Below, piece after piece: positions 32,612-40,383 of a DNA stretch of 42,699 nt. The stretch's first letter is position 1, and each line of letters opens with the position of its first letter. The position numbers and the translations under genes were made by a program. Source of the DNA: a bacterium (GTDB taxonomy: Bacteria; Patescibacteriota; Patescibacteriia; 2-01-FULL-39-33). Location: positions 1 through 42,699 of the forward strand of contig JAKQDP010000070.1 in the NCBI GenBank assembly GCA_029558735.1. The letters run 5' to 3'. Under the pieces are notes generated by a model, which did not search any database, was not told the origin of the DNA, and saw only the letters and a list, made by a program, of their open reading frames with translations.

Positions 32612-35600
32612 TTAATTTATTGCCGCTCTTGTTATTGGCCCGAAATATCCAATAGCGGGATTTATCTTGTTTGCTTGTTGAAATTTAATCAGAGCCGCTT
32701 TGGTTAATTGGCCAAAAAAATTAGTTTCATTGTTGGGAGAGCCGAGACCATTTTCCGTAACCACAAAACCATGGGTATTGAGATATCGCTGTAATTCCCT
32801 AACTTCTTCACTGGTCATGCCTATCTTTAAATCCTGAGAAAACTGATAATCGGTTTGATTGCTGTTTTTAGCATAAATAACTTTACCAGTTAATATCTTT
32901 GATAGGTCGTCAACCACTTGGATGTCTTTCCAGTTATAACCATTGATAAGAAAAGCCTCGGCATTAAAAAATAGTCGCTTTCTGTTTTCTTGAATCAAAT
33001 AAACCGCCGATTGCCCCCTTTCTTTAAGCAAGGAATTTTCCGGATAAGCGCCTAGCTGGCTGGCTGGAGAATCAAGTTGGATAATTGTCAAATCAACTCT
33101 ATTGACCAATAAATTGTTGTAAACCAAAGAAAAATCATTGAGCCGATCATTATCCAGGTCGACATTTATCATCTCCCCTCGGCCGAGCTTAATTTCGATC
33201 GGGTTGGGTTTGATTAAAAGCTTTATTTCGCCATTAGACATATCAAGGTCTAAAACTGTCAAACTATGTTCTTCTAGCTTTGATGTTTTGCTTAGTAAAA
33301 TATCAAAAACCGCCGTCGAGCCAATATAACCTAAAATATTAGTGCCCTGGGTCTTAATTTGGGCAATATACTTTGTCTGGTGCATTGAGATATACTCAGT
33401 CAAAGCACCGTGGCCAAGGGAGGGCAAAGGAATGTACCCGCCGCCGCCAATAGAGACACAGACGCCGGCCGACAAAACATAACCGGGTTTACAGCTGGTC
33501 GGGTTGCAGGTTGGGTAGGCGTCATAAGTCAAAGCGTGAGCGACCACCGGACAAATTGGCACATCTTCAGTCGTGAAAGTCCAAGTCGTCGCCTCGGTTA
33601 TTCCCGAATAACTATTATTGATAGCGTCAACCAAGGCGCCTGGGTCAATTTGGATATAATATTTTGTTTCGTAACTAAAATCAGTGGTTGGATTGATGGT
33701 GATAACCGCGGTGCCTGAACCACTGACCTGATCCGAGGTGACATCAATGGTTTCAATCACCGAATCATCGCTTGATTTATAAATAACAATATTGCCGGCA
33801 TCAACATTAACCGCCTCGTCAAAAGTTAGTTCTAGGTCAGTTGTAAGGGAGACATCTGTTGTATCATTGGCTGGCGAATAAAGCGAAACTGAAGGTGGAG
33901 TTGTGTCCAAGGTATAGCTTAAGTGTTCGTTGGTCTCACTGTTATCAGCGCTGTTCATAGTGTCTTTACAGGAAATATAGACTGTTTTGGCGCCATCCAG
34001 GCCCAAATCAGGCACCGGACAACTAATATTTTTTGTGCCGTCACCCGAACAATCTGTTTCCATCTCACCGTAAGCTTGGTCAGTTAAAGAACATTTACAA
34101 TCACCATTTTTGTTTAAAGAAAAAGTGATGGTTGGCGTGGTATTATTAATGGTTGTCCCAGAGGCTGGTGAAAAAGCTGATGGTGTGGGAGGCTCGGAAA
34201 AGACAAACACCGCGCCTTCTTTTGACTGACCATTATCGTAATAATAAGCGCCAACAATAACTTCATCATAGCCATCATTATTAACATCGCCAGCTGAGGC
34301 GACGGAATAGCCCAAATAAGCTGTGGCCTGATTGGACTCAGCTTGCCAATCAGCGTTAGCCGGAGTGCCAGACTCGCCCAAACCAGTCGCTGAGCCATAC
34401 CAGACAAACACCACACCCTCGTTTGACTCGACATTACCGTAAATCGAAGCTCCCACAATAATATCATCATAATTATCACCATTAACATCGCCAGCTGAGG
34501 CGACGGAATTGCCAAAATAAGCTGTGGCCTGATTGGACTCAGCTTGCCAATCAGCGTTAGCCGGAGTACCAGACTCGCCCAAACCAGTCGCTGAGCCATA
34601 CCAGACAAACACCCCACCCTCGTTTGACTCGACATTATCGTAATTAGAAGCGCCCACAATGATATCATCATAATTATCATTATTAACATCGCCAGCCGAG
34701 GCGACGGGATTGCCAAGATAAGCTTCAGCCTGATTGGACTCAGCTTGCCAATCAGCGTTAGCCGGAGTGCCAGACTCGCCCAAACCAGTCTCCGAGCCAT
34801 ACCAGACAAACACCGCGCCTTCGTTTGTCTGACCTTTGTCGTAACTCGAAGCGCCAACGATAATATCATCATAATTATCACCATTAACATCACCAGCTGA
34901 GGCGACGGAATGGCCAAACTGGGCCGAGGCCTGATTGGACTCAGCTTGCCAATCAGCGTTAGTCGTGGTGCCATTGTCACCCAAACCAGTCGCTGAACCA
35001 TACCAGACAAACACCGCGCCTTCGTCTGTCTGACCATTATCATATTTATAAGCGCCCACAATAATATCATCATAATTATCACCATTAACATCTCCAGCTG
35101 AGTCGACAACTCGGCCAAACTGGGCCGAAGCCTGGTTTGACTCGGCCTGCCAGCTTGAATCAAGGAGCGGGTCAATAATTATGGGATAAACAGCGTTGGT
35201 GTCGTCAAAGAAAAAATTAAGTTGGTAAGTATTGCTGTCACCTTCTTTTTCTAATTCCAGTCTAACCGGCAACTCCGTCCCTTCGTTATCAATGACTTTT
35301 AATTTTTCATAACTGAGGATTAATTTGCCATTTTGTTGGAAAGTAATTTTATTGTTATCAACCAGGGTGGCTTCTAAGTCAGTGGTTATATTGCCCTTGA
35401 GAATCACTGGCCCATCGCCGGCCGGGCGGTTCTGTAGGTTAAAACCATGTTCAAGACCGGCGGGAGTATTGAGATACCATTCCTCCACTCCTTCACCTCT
35501 GGTGGCAATGATTTTGTTATCTTCAGCCAAGAGGTTGGTGACTTGGTTTAAAGCTTGGGACTGGTTGTCGTTTTCCCGTTGCAGGGTTAGGGGTGAATAT

Positions 35601-35971
35601 TTAAAATTCCAAGGTGCTGGTTCATTCGGGGGAATAACTCTGGGCATCATTTCAAAACCAGATTCATCAAAATAGGCCCGTAAATTATTGGCCCGATTGG
35701 CAAAATGCCACTTGCCAGTGGCAAAATCATCACCTTGATAATCTTTGTCCTGCCAAGTGGCTTGATATTCTCGGTCAGCCAAACTGTTTATTAAATACTC
35801 GGTGGTTTCTTCATTTATGTCTCCAGTGCCTTGGGCTGATTGTTCCTCTGTTGGCGCGGCGGGCAAAGAGGAGAAGGTGGCGGCCCAGGCCGGCTGAAAA
35901 ACAACCAGAGTCATTGATAAAATGAGCACGGAGGAGACAAGGGAGTTTGGTTTTTTTTGAGGGTATCTCAT
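32612..35971 (-). CDS. very large secreted FG-GAP repeat protein with Big_5-like and PG-binding domains
   Basis: 1119 aa with a signal peptide (SLVSSVLILSMTLVVFQPAWA, read as SLVSSVLILSMTL then VVFQPAWA). After an N-terminal beta domain come six FG-GAP repeats (about 270-600), each like SVASAGDVNGDNYDDIIVGA with VFVWYGSATGLGESG. The DxNxDxxxD pattern is a Ca2+ loop of an integrin-like propeller. Then come an Ig-like region with CKCSLTD, a Big_5-type domain (VSLYSPANDTTDVSLTTDLE), a Cys-containing linker (CPVVAHALTYDAYPTCNPTS), a display-like module (AVYLIQENRKRLFFN) and a peptidoglycan-binding domain (VRELQRYLNTHGFVV, FFGQLTKAALIKFQ). Likely a wall-attached adhesin. The repeats are encoded by 201-bp tandem DNA repeats. 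Confidence 0.85.
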   Translation of the reverse strand: MRYPQKKPNSLVSSVLILSMTLVVFQPAWAATFSSLPAAPTEEQSAQGTGDINEETTEYLINSLADREYQATWQDKDYQGDDFATGKWHFANRANNLRAYFDESGFEMMPRVIPPNEPAPWNFKYSPLTLQRENDNQSQALNQVTNLLAEDNKIIATRGEGVEEWYLNTPAGLEHGFNLQNRPAGDGPVILKGNITTDLEATLVDNNKITFQQNGKLILSYEKLKVIDNEGTELPVRLELEKEGDSNTYQLNFFFDDTNAVYPIIIDPLLDSSWQAESNQASAQFGRVVDSAGDVNGDNYDDIIVGAYKYDNGQTDEGAVFVWYGSATGLGDNGTTTNADWQAESNQASAQFGHSVASAGDVNGDNYDDIIVGASSYDKGQTNEGAVFVWYGSETGLGESGTPANADWQAESNQAEAYLGNPVASAGDVNNDNYDDIIVGASNYDNVESNEGGVFVWYGSATGLGESGTPANADWQAESNQATAYFGNSVASAGDVNGDNYDDIIVGASIYGNVESNEGVVFVWYGSATGLGESGTPANADWQAESNQATAYLGYSVASAGDVNNDGYDEVIVGAYYYDNGQSKEGAVFVFSEPPTPSAFSPASGTTINNTTPTITFSLNKNGDCKCSLTDQAYGEMETDCSGDGTKNISCPVPDLGLDGAKTVYISCKDTMNSADNSETNEHLSYTLDTTPPSVSLYSPANDTTDVSLTTDLELTFDEAVNVDAGNIVIYKSSDDSVIETIDVTSDQVSGSGTAVITINPTTDFSYETKYYIQIDPGALVDAINNSYSGITEATTWTFTTEDVPICPVVAHALTYDAYPTCNPTSCKPGYVLSAGVCVSIGGGGYIPLPSLGHGALTEYISMHQTKYIAQIKTQGTNILGYIGSTAVFDILLSKTSKLEEHSLTVLDLDMSNGEIKLLIKPNPIEIKLGRGEMINVDLDNDRLNDFSLVYNNLLVNRVDLTIIQLDSPASQLGAYPENSLLKERGQSAVYLIQENRKRLFFNAEAFLINGYNWKDIQVVDDLSKILTGKVIYAKNSNQTDYQFSQDLKIGMTSEEVRELQRYLNTHGFVVTENGLGSPNNETNFFGQLTKAALIKFQQANKINPAIGYFGPITRAAIN
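34195..35165. repeat. 201-bp tandem repeats inside the FG-GAP gene
   Basis: The word GATTGGACTCAGCTTGCC, or a close variant, starts at 34330, 34531, 34732, 34933 and about 35134, exactly 201 bp (67 codons) apart. Central copies are almost identical over long stretches, so unequal recombination can add or remove units. On the opposite and shifted frames the repeats create a spurious 353-codon open frame. Confidence 0.9.
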
Positions 35972-36034
35972 ACCTAGGAATTATCTGTGATAAATTATAG
36001 CTAATTTTGATAATTAACACAACAAATAAAAAAT

Positions 36035-36337
36035 TTAAATAGCTGTTACTTCGACCTCACTATAATACTGACGATGGCCAAAAGATTTGGCTTGACGAGT
36101 TTTCGGCTTATATTTAACGCCGGCAACCTTCCGTCCCCTGACTTGTCGTTTTACTATTCCTTCAACGGCTTTTTTAACCACCGGTGAACCAATTTCCACC
36201 TTATCGCCGTCAGCCACCAATAAAGTGTCAAAAGAAACTTTCTTCCCAGGCTCAAGAGCCAATTTCTCGACTTTGATTTTATCCTTTTCCTTAACTAAAT
36301 ATTGCTTGCCACCGGTTTTGATTACCGCAACTTTCAT
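36035..36337 (-). CDS. rplU: 50S ribosomal protein L21
   Basis: 100 aa. It starts MKVAVIKTGGKQYLVKEKDK and ends with the family signature GRKVAGVKYKPKTRQAKSFG followed by HRQYY. It binds 23S rRNA in the large subunit. L27 (rpmA) is its usual downstream neighbour but is not next to it here: a large surface-protein gene begins on the other side of the start-stop gap. It has its own promoter candidate (36372-36400). Confidence 0.96.
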   Translation of the reverse strand: MKVAVIKTGGKQYLVKEKDKIKVEKLALEPGKKVSFDTLLVADGDKVEIGSPVVKKAVEGIVKRQVRGRKVAGVKYKPKTRQAKSFGHRQYYSEVEVTAI

Positions 36338-36371
36338 ATTAGTTGAAATTTTATTATTAATAGACTTGTTT

Positions 36372-36400
36372 AGTTTAACTAATTAAAGCCAATAAGTCAA
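36372..36400 (-). promoter_or_regulatory. putative promoter of rplU
   Basis: On the minus strand TTGACT (36400-36395), a 17-bp spacer and TAAACT (36377-36372). The leader to the ATG at 36337 is about 28 nt. Confidence 0.5.
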
Positions 36401-36459
36401 GTGACCGTTAATTCGGATTATTTTGAACCGGCGTAATTATCCTACTCATTTATTATAAT

Positions 36460-37191
36460 TTATATTTTTTGCCTGTTTATTCTAGCCAATAATTTATTTG
36501 CCGCTTCTTTGTCAATCAGACCATTTTCTTCTAGCTCCTCAACATATTCTTCACCTAAACCGTCAAAATACTTATCGCCAAAATCTCCCAAGCCTGGCAC
36601 AATATATCCCCTTTCATCCAATTTTTCATCCACAATTCCAACTATTATTTTTACTTCGGGATGCGCTTCTTTTATTTTATTTATCCCCTCTGGTGCCGCA
36701 ATTATACCATTGATGGTTATATTTTCTGGTTTAACGCCTCTTTCTATCATCCTGTCAATTGAATCAACTATTGTATTACCGGTGGCTAACATTGGATCTG
36801 TGATTATTAAACTGGTTTCTTCATTTAGAGAGGGGTATTTTTCGTAATCGACCATGGTTTCTAATGTTTCCTCATTTCTTTTGGCGCTAATGTGGGCAAA
36901 ATCCGCAACCCCGTTATTTTTATAGGGCATTCCAAAAATCAAACCCGCTCGCCAAGGCATTAATATAGTGGTTCTTTCTTTGCTATTAATTGTTTTCAGG
37001 GTTTCTTTAGCGATTAATTCCGCTATCTTATCGGCATTTTCTCGAAAATCCGCACCATGACATTGTTCTTCGTAAGGCAAATCAGGATAACCCTTTCTTA
37101 AAACCTCCATATGTTCTTGAAACTGCGGATTGTCTTCCAGTGTCTCATACTGGTTTTGTTGTTTGTTCTCTTCGGATTTGTTTTTTTTCAT
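36460..37191 (-). CDS. upp: uracil phosphoribosyltransferase
   Basis: Makes UMP from uracil and PRPP (pyrimidine salvage). The PRPP-binding loop is SLIITDPMLATGNTIVDSI, and the uracil-binding end is DEKLDERGYIVPGLGDFGDK, followed by YFDGL, both diagnostic. RAGLIFGMPYK is also present, in the form typical of this family. At 243 aa it is about 30 residues longer than the E. coli enzyme, due to a charged N-terminal extension (MKKNKSEENKQQNQYETLED) and a C-terminal tail (ELEENGLIDKEAANKLLARI). Salvage genes are expected in a small-genome organism that lacks full pyrimidine synthesis. Confidence 0.9.
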   Translation of the reverse strand: MKKNKSEENKQQNQYETLEDNPQFQEHMEVLRKGYPDLPYEEQCHGADFRENADKIAELIAKETLKTINSKERTTILMPWRAGLIFGMPYKNNGVADFAHISAKRNEETLETMVDYEKYPSLNEETSLIITDPMLATGNTIVDSIDRMIERGVKPENITINGIIAAPEGINKIKEAHPEVKIIVGIVDEKLDERGYIVPGLGDFGDKYFDGLGEEYVEELEENGLIDKEAANKLLARINRQKI

Positions 37192-37280
37192 TTTTTTTAA
37201 TTAAAATTTATTATTTTTTATTGTTTAATCTACTAACTAAATATTTATCCTCTGAGGCCCCCCCCAGCTCTTCGGTTAAG

Positions 37281-38342
37281 CTAATCTTTCTGCTTAGATT
37301 TTAAATAAATAAGTAAGGCTAAAACAGCCATTAAACCAGACAAAACCGCCAAGGCGATTAATTTACCGAAACTTTCAGCCAAAATAGCGGTCGCCCCGAA
37401 AGTCAGCGATAATAAATATAAAAATAACACGGCGCCTTTGCTGGAAAAACCCAAATCTACCAATCGATAATGCAAGTGCTTGCGGTCAGCATGGCTAAAG
37501 GGAGATTCACCCCGAACTAACCGTTGAATAAATACCCAACCGACATCCATGGCCGGCAAACCGACTACTAATAAGGTGGTAGCAATTTTTGAACCAGAAA
37601 TAATTGACAGCACCCCCAGCATAAAACCAATAAAAATACTGCCTCCTTCGCCCAAAAATATCTTAGCCGGTTGCCAATTAAAAAATAAAAAACCGACCAA
37701 AGCGCCAGCCAAAGCCAACGCCATAATGCCGGTGCCAGACAAAGGCACATCCCAATTTAGACTTAAAATAAAAATTATCAAGGCGGCGATAATACCGATA
37801 CCGGCCGCTAAGCCGTCAAGTCCATCCAAAAACTTAGTGGTGTACATCATTCCCATCAGCCAAGCAAAAGAAATCAGCCAGCCAACTGTTGGTATCAAAT
37901 AAATAATGCTATTACTGGGACCGCCTAAGGGATTAGTAACATAACCAATCTTAATTCCTGCTGAAAGCACAACTAAAGTAGCTAACAGCGGCCAAATAAT
38001 TTGTTGCCAGGGCTTTAGATTGAATTTATCGTCCAAAATCCCGCCAATCATAATTAAAATTGAACCGCTAAAAATGGCTAATAAATAATCACTGGAAATC
38101 CGAGAAAAATTTCCCCAGCCGTTCCAATAAATAAAGCCAATGATCACAAAAAAGGAAATAAATACGGCCAATCCGCCGAGTAACGGTTTGTCAGTCGAGT
38201 GAATCTTTCTCTCCTTAGTACCGGCTCTATCAATAATTCCCAAATGCCAAGCCAGTTTTTTGACTATTGGCACCAATATCAAAGCTAGAGTCAACGACCC
38301 GACAAACGTCCCGCCATAGATCAAATTGAAAAAAATATTCAT
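37281..38342 (-). CDS. polyprenyl-phosphate sugar-1-phosphate transferase (WecA/TagO/MraY family)
   Basis: 353-aa membrane protein with about ten helices. The conserved cytoplasmic motifs are GGILDDKFNLKPWQQ (DD pair), KFLDGLDGLAAGIG (N/DGxDGLA) and HADRKHLHYRLVDLGFS (HxxH). The last of these is typical of WecA/TagO rather than MraY, which has a different form. It transfers a sugar-1-phosphate from a UDP-sugar (usually GlcNAc) to undecaprenyl phosphate, the first step of surface polysaccharide or teichoic acid synthesis. It may start the chain extended by the glycosyltransferases at 3.3-6.2 kb. Confidence 0.9.
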   Translation of the reverse strand: MNIFFNLIYGGTFVGSLTLALILVPIVKKLAWHLGIIDRAGTKERKIHSTDKPLLGGLAVFISFFVIIGFIYWNGWGNFSRISSDYLLAIFSGSILIMIGGILDDKFNLKPWQQIIWPLLATLVVLSAGIKIGYVTNPLGGPSNSIIYLIPTVGWLISFAWLMGMMYTTKFLDGLDGLAAGIGIIAALIIFILSLNWDVPLSGTGIMALALAGALVGFLFFNWQPAKIFLGEGGSIFIGFMLGVLSIISGSKIATTLLVVGLPAMDVGWVFIQRLVRGESPFSHADRKHLHYRLVDLGFSSKGAVLFLYLLSLTFGATAILAESFGKLIALAVLSGLMAVLALLIYLKSKQKD

Positions 38343-38367
38343 AATTCAATTATATCACAAAATATAA

Positions 38368-38392
38368 AAGCCCCTGCCGCAGCAATGGGCTT
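38368..38392 (-). terminator. terminator of the 81-aa orphan gene
   Basis: AAGCCC (38368-38373) pairs with GGGCTT (38387-38392), and an inner GC/GC pair extends the stem. On the minus strand it is followed by TTTATATTTT. It overlaps the stop codon at 38391-38393. Confidence 0.65.
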
Positions 38393-38636
38393 AAAATTTT
38401 TTGGCAATATCCGCCGCCGCCGCTATTGGCGCAACCACCGAGTCCTGTTCGGCCTGTTTCTTTAAACGAGACAAACGGCAAGCTTCAGCCGAGATTTCCA
38501 TAACCACACCCGGAGCGCTAATCTTCAGGCCCAAAGCTTCGTTTTGGTGAGCCAAAACAAGCGCTTGAGTCATCGGCTGCCAATAAGCATAAAAAGGCTG
38601 CCCGAGGCCAATTTTAGAAACCGAACCAACAAACAT
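38391..38636 (-). CDS. 81-aa protein of unknown function with strong expression signals
   Basis: Starts MFVGSVSKIGLGQPFYAYWQ and continues with PMTQALVLAHQNEALGLKIS, then a Cys in EISAEACRLSRLKKQAEQ and an Ala-rich end (SVVAPIAAAADIAKKF). There is no signal peptide and no clear membrane helix. Its signals are unusually good: TTGACA-17-TATTTT at 38704-38676, an AAGGAGG ribosome-binding site shortly before the ATG, and a terminator at the stop. It is a monocistronic gene set between a wecA-like gene and a decayed DUF4405-like gene. I do not recognise the family. Confidence 0.7.
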   Translation of the reverse strand: MFVGSVSKIGLGQPFYAYWQPMTQALVLAHQNEALGLKISAPGVVMEISAEACRLSRLKKQAEQDSVVAPIAAAADIAKKF

Positions 38637-38675
38637 AAAAATACCTCCTTGATTTTTGACTGACTAACAAAACAA

Positions 38676-38704
38676 AAAATAGCAAATCCACCGGCCAATG
38701 TCAA
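38676..38704 (-). promoter_or_regulatory. strong promoter of the 81-aa orphan gene
   Basis: On the minus strand perfect TTGACA (38704-38699), a 17-bp spacer and TATTTT (38681-38676). It lies directly after the stop of the DUF4405-like gene (38707). Confidence 0.6.
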
Positions 38705-38706
38705 CC

Positions 38707-38987
38707 TTACACATTTCTATTATTGAAAAACGATTTAACCATACAAACAATCCAATTCCAATGCAATAATAAATGGATAACAACGATAACAGTCAAAACC
38801 AAACCGCTGTAATCGTGCCATAAAACAACCGATTGCCTCAATTCCACCACCTCGTAAGCCACGCCGCGGCCGGCACCGCCACTGGGCAAGAACCACCAAC
38901 GCCAAAAGCCGGTGATGGCTACTATTAAAATGCAACTAAACCAAAACTATCGACGATAAAATTTATTTTGGCTTTATTTATCTTCAT
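38707..38987 (-). pseudogene. frameshifted DUF4405-like (cytochrome b-type) membrane protein
   Basis: An ATG at 38987, overlapping the end of the upstream gene, begins MKINKAKINFIVDSFGLVAF and then hits TAA, TAG, TAG near 38930. A one-base shift within about 38930-38945 restores a frame that runs to TAA at 38707: ILIVAITGFWRWWFLPSGG, GRGVAYEVVELRQSVVLWHD, YSGLVLTVIVVIHLLLHWNW, IVCMVKSFF. Two helices with His in LWHDYSG and HLLLHW match DUF4405, a small relative of cytochrome b561 and formate dehydrogenase gamma subunits with possible haem-binding His. As read, the gene is broken; a sequencing error would restore it. Confidence 0.65.
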
Positions 38988-39282
38988 TATTTTTTTCTTT
39001 TTTATTATTAATATTTTTCAGATAATAATATTTGAGCCAGATTCTTTTGAAAATCGGTATAGTCAGGGTGGACAATAAAAAACCGAATGATGGCACAATC
39101 GAATTGACAAATGGCTTGGGCAATTGAGCCACTGTAAAAAACAGCACCACCACAAAATAAGTCAATAGAAATATCAAGGCCCGCCTAAAAAAGCTGGTTT
39201 TCCAGGCCTTGTCAGCTTCCACTTTTTTATTACGAAATTTTATTTTCTCTATTTCCAATTCCAATTCTTCCAATGTTTTCAT
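38974..39282 (-). CDS. small two-helix membrane protein (conserved-looking, unknown function)
   Basis: 102 aa. An N-terminal charged coiled coil (TLEELELEIEKIKFRNKKV) is followed by two membrane helices (RALIFLLTYFVVVLFFTVA and NSIVPSFGFLLSTLTIPIF) and a basic tail. I recall this architecture, including a V-P-x-x-GFLLSTLT segment, from many CPR genomes, always unnamed. Its start overlaps the tgt stop (ATGA), and its end overlaps the start of the DUF4405-like gene, so the three form one transcript. The function may be in the membrane but cannot be given. Confidence 0.75.
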   Translation of the reverse strand: MKTLEELELEIEKIKFRNKKVEADKAWKTSFFRRALIFLLTYFVVVLFFTVAQLPKPFVNSIVPSFGFLLSTLTIPIFKRIWLKYYYLKNINNKKEKNNEDK

Positions 39283-40361
39283 AATTTTTTATTTTTTATC
39301 GCCTGACGGATATCAGACATTAAAGTTAAATAAAAATGTAAATTATTAAGGGTAGCCAGACGCAAAGCCAGAGGCTCCTTAGTTTTAAAAAGATGGTGCA
39401 AATAGGCCCGAGAATAATCTTTCAAATTACTGTCGTTTATCGGCTTGGTGTCGTTTTTGAATTTAGCATTAGTAATATTAACCGTCTGATAAAAACCATC
39501 CTCTAATCCTTTATTTTTTCTAATATACAACCGGCCATGCCGCGCTTCTCTGGTAGGAATAACGCAATCAAACATATCCACCCCTCGTTTAACCGCCTCA
39601 ATGATGTTTTCCGGCGTACCCACGCCCATCAAGTAGCGAGGCTTATTGGCGGGCATTTCCGGCGTCAGATAATCCAATACTTGATACATTTCTTGACTGC
39701 TCTCCCCCACTGCCAAACCGCCAATCGCATAACCATCAAAACCAATCTCTATTAGTTCTGCCAAACTCTTTAAACGCAAGTCGCGATAAACGCCGCCCTG
39801 AACAATACCAAACATTAATTGTCCCCTTTTTAGCTTATTATTGGCTCGCTTGGCCTGTCTAGCCCAATTGGTAGTAATTGTCACTGCCTCCGCCACCTTT
39901 TTTTTGTTATCCTTAGCGCTCGGACAAATATCCAGAATCATGACAATATCACTGCCGATTACGCTCTGAATTTCCAAAATCTTCTTAGGTGTTAAAAGAT
40001 GCTTACTGCCGTCTATGTGCGACCGAAACTCCACTCCTTGAGGAACAATCTTCCGAATATTGGACAAAGAAAAAACTTGAAATCCGCCACTGTCAGTTAA
40101 AATCGGCCCCGACCAACCCATTAAACGATGCAACCCGCCGTGTTTTTTTAAAACCGTCAGCCCGGGTTGCAGATAAAGATGGTAAGTATTGGATAGGATA
40201 ATGGAAGCACCCAAACTTTCCAATTCATCGGGAAATAAATTTTTAACCGCCCCCTTAGTGGCAATCGGCATAAAAAACGGCGTCTTAATCCGCCCGTGAA
40301 TAGTAGTTAAAACAGCCAGGCGCGCCCGACTTTTTAAAGAATTTTTTAAAAGTTTAAACAT
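39279..40361 (-). CDS. tgt: tRNA-guanine transglycosylase, zinc-ligand-free variant
   Basis: Exchanges guanine 34 of tRNA for a queuosine precursor. 360 aa, full length. Catalytic parts are intact: the general-base Asp90 in ILTDSGGFQVFSLS, the nucleophile region RGVDMFDCVIPTREARHGRL, and substrate-pocket GIVQGGVYRDLRLKS and YAIGGLAVGES. In contrast, the C-terminal zinc motif is lost: where the family has CxCxxC before YSRAYL, this protein reads KPINDSNLKDYSRAYLHHLF, and the fourth ligand His of T-x-HN is Asn in LATLNNLHFY. So all four zinc ligands are replaced together, with the fold around them kept. The stop overlaps the next gene by 4 nt. Queuosine use in such an organism likely depends on salvage. 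Confidence 0.92.
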   Translation of the reverse strand: MFKLLKNSLKSRARLAVLTTIHGRIKTPFFMPIATKGAVKNLFPDELESLGASIILSNTYHLYLQPGLTVLKKHGGLHRLMGWSGPILTDSGGFQVFSLSNIRKIVPQGVEFRSHIDGSKHLLTPKKILEIQSVIGSDIVMILDICPSAKDNKKKVAEAVTITTNWARQAKRANNKLKRGQLMFGIVQGGVYRDLRLKSLAELIEIGFDGYAIGGLAVGESSQEMYQVLDYLTPEMPANKPRYLMGVGTPENIIEAVKRGVDMFDCVIPTREARHGRLYIRKNKGLEDGFYQTVNITNAKFKNDTKPINDSNLKDYSRAYLHHLFKTKEPLALRLATLNNLHFYLTLMSDIRQAIKNKKL

Positions 40362-40383
40362 GAGTCTATTTCTAACTACTGGT

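Noticed and set aside
34114-35175. 353-codon open frame within the FG-GAP gene
   Set aside because: It is an alternative reading of the 201-bp repeats; its product is low-complexity and has no domain.
37258-37265. C8 run between wecA-like and upp genes
   Set aside because: It lies in a non-coding gap with no frame depending on it and not at a promoter spacer that I could identify.
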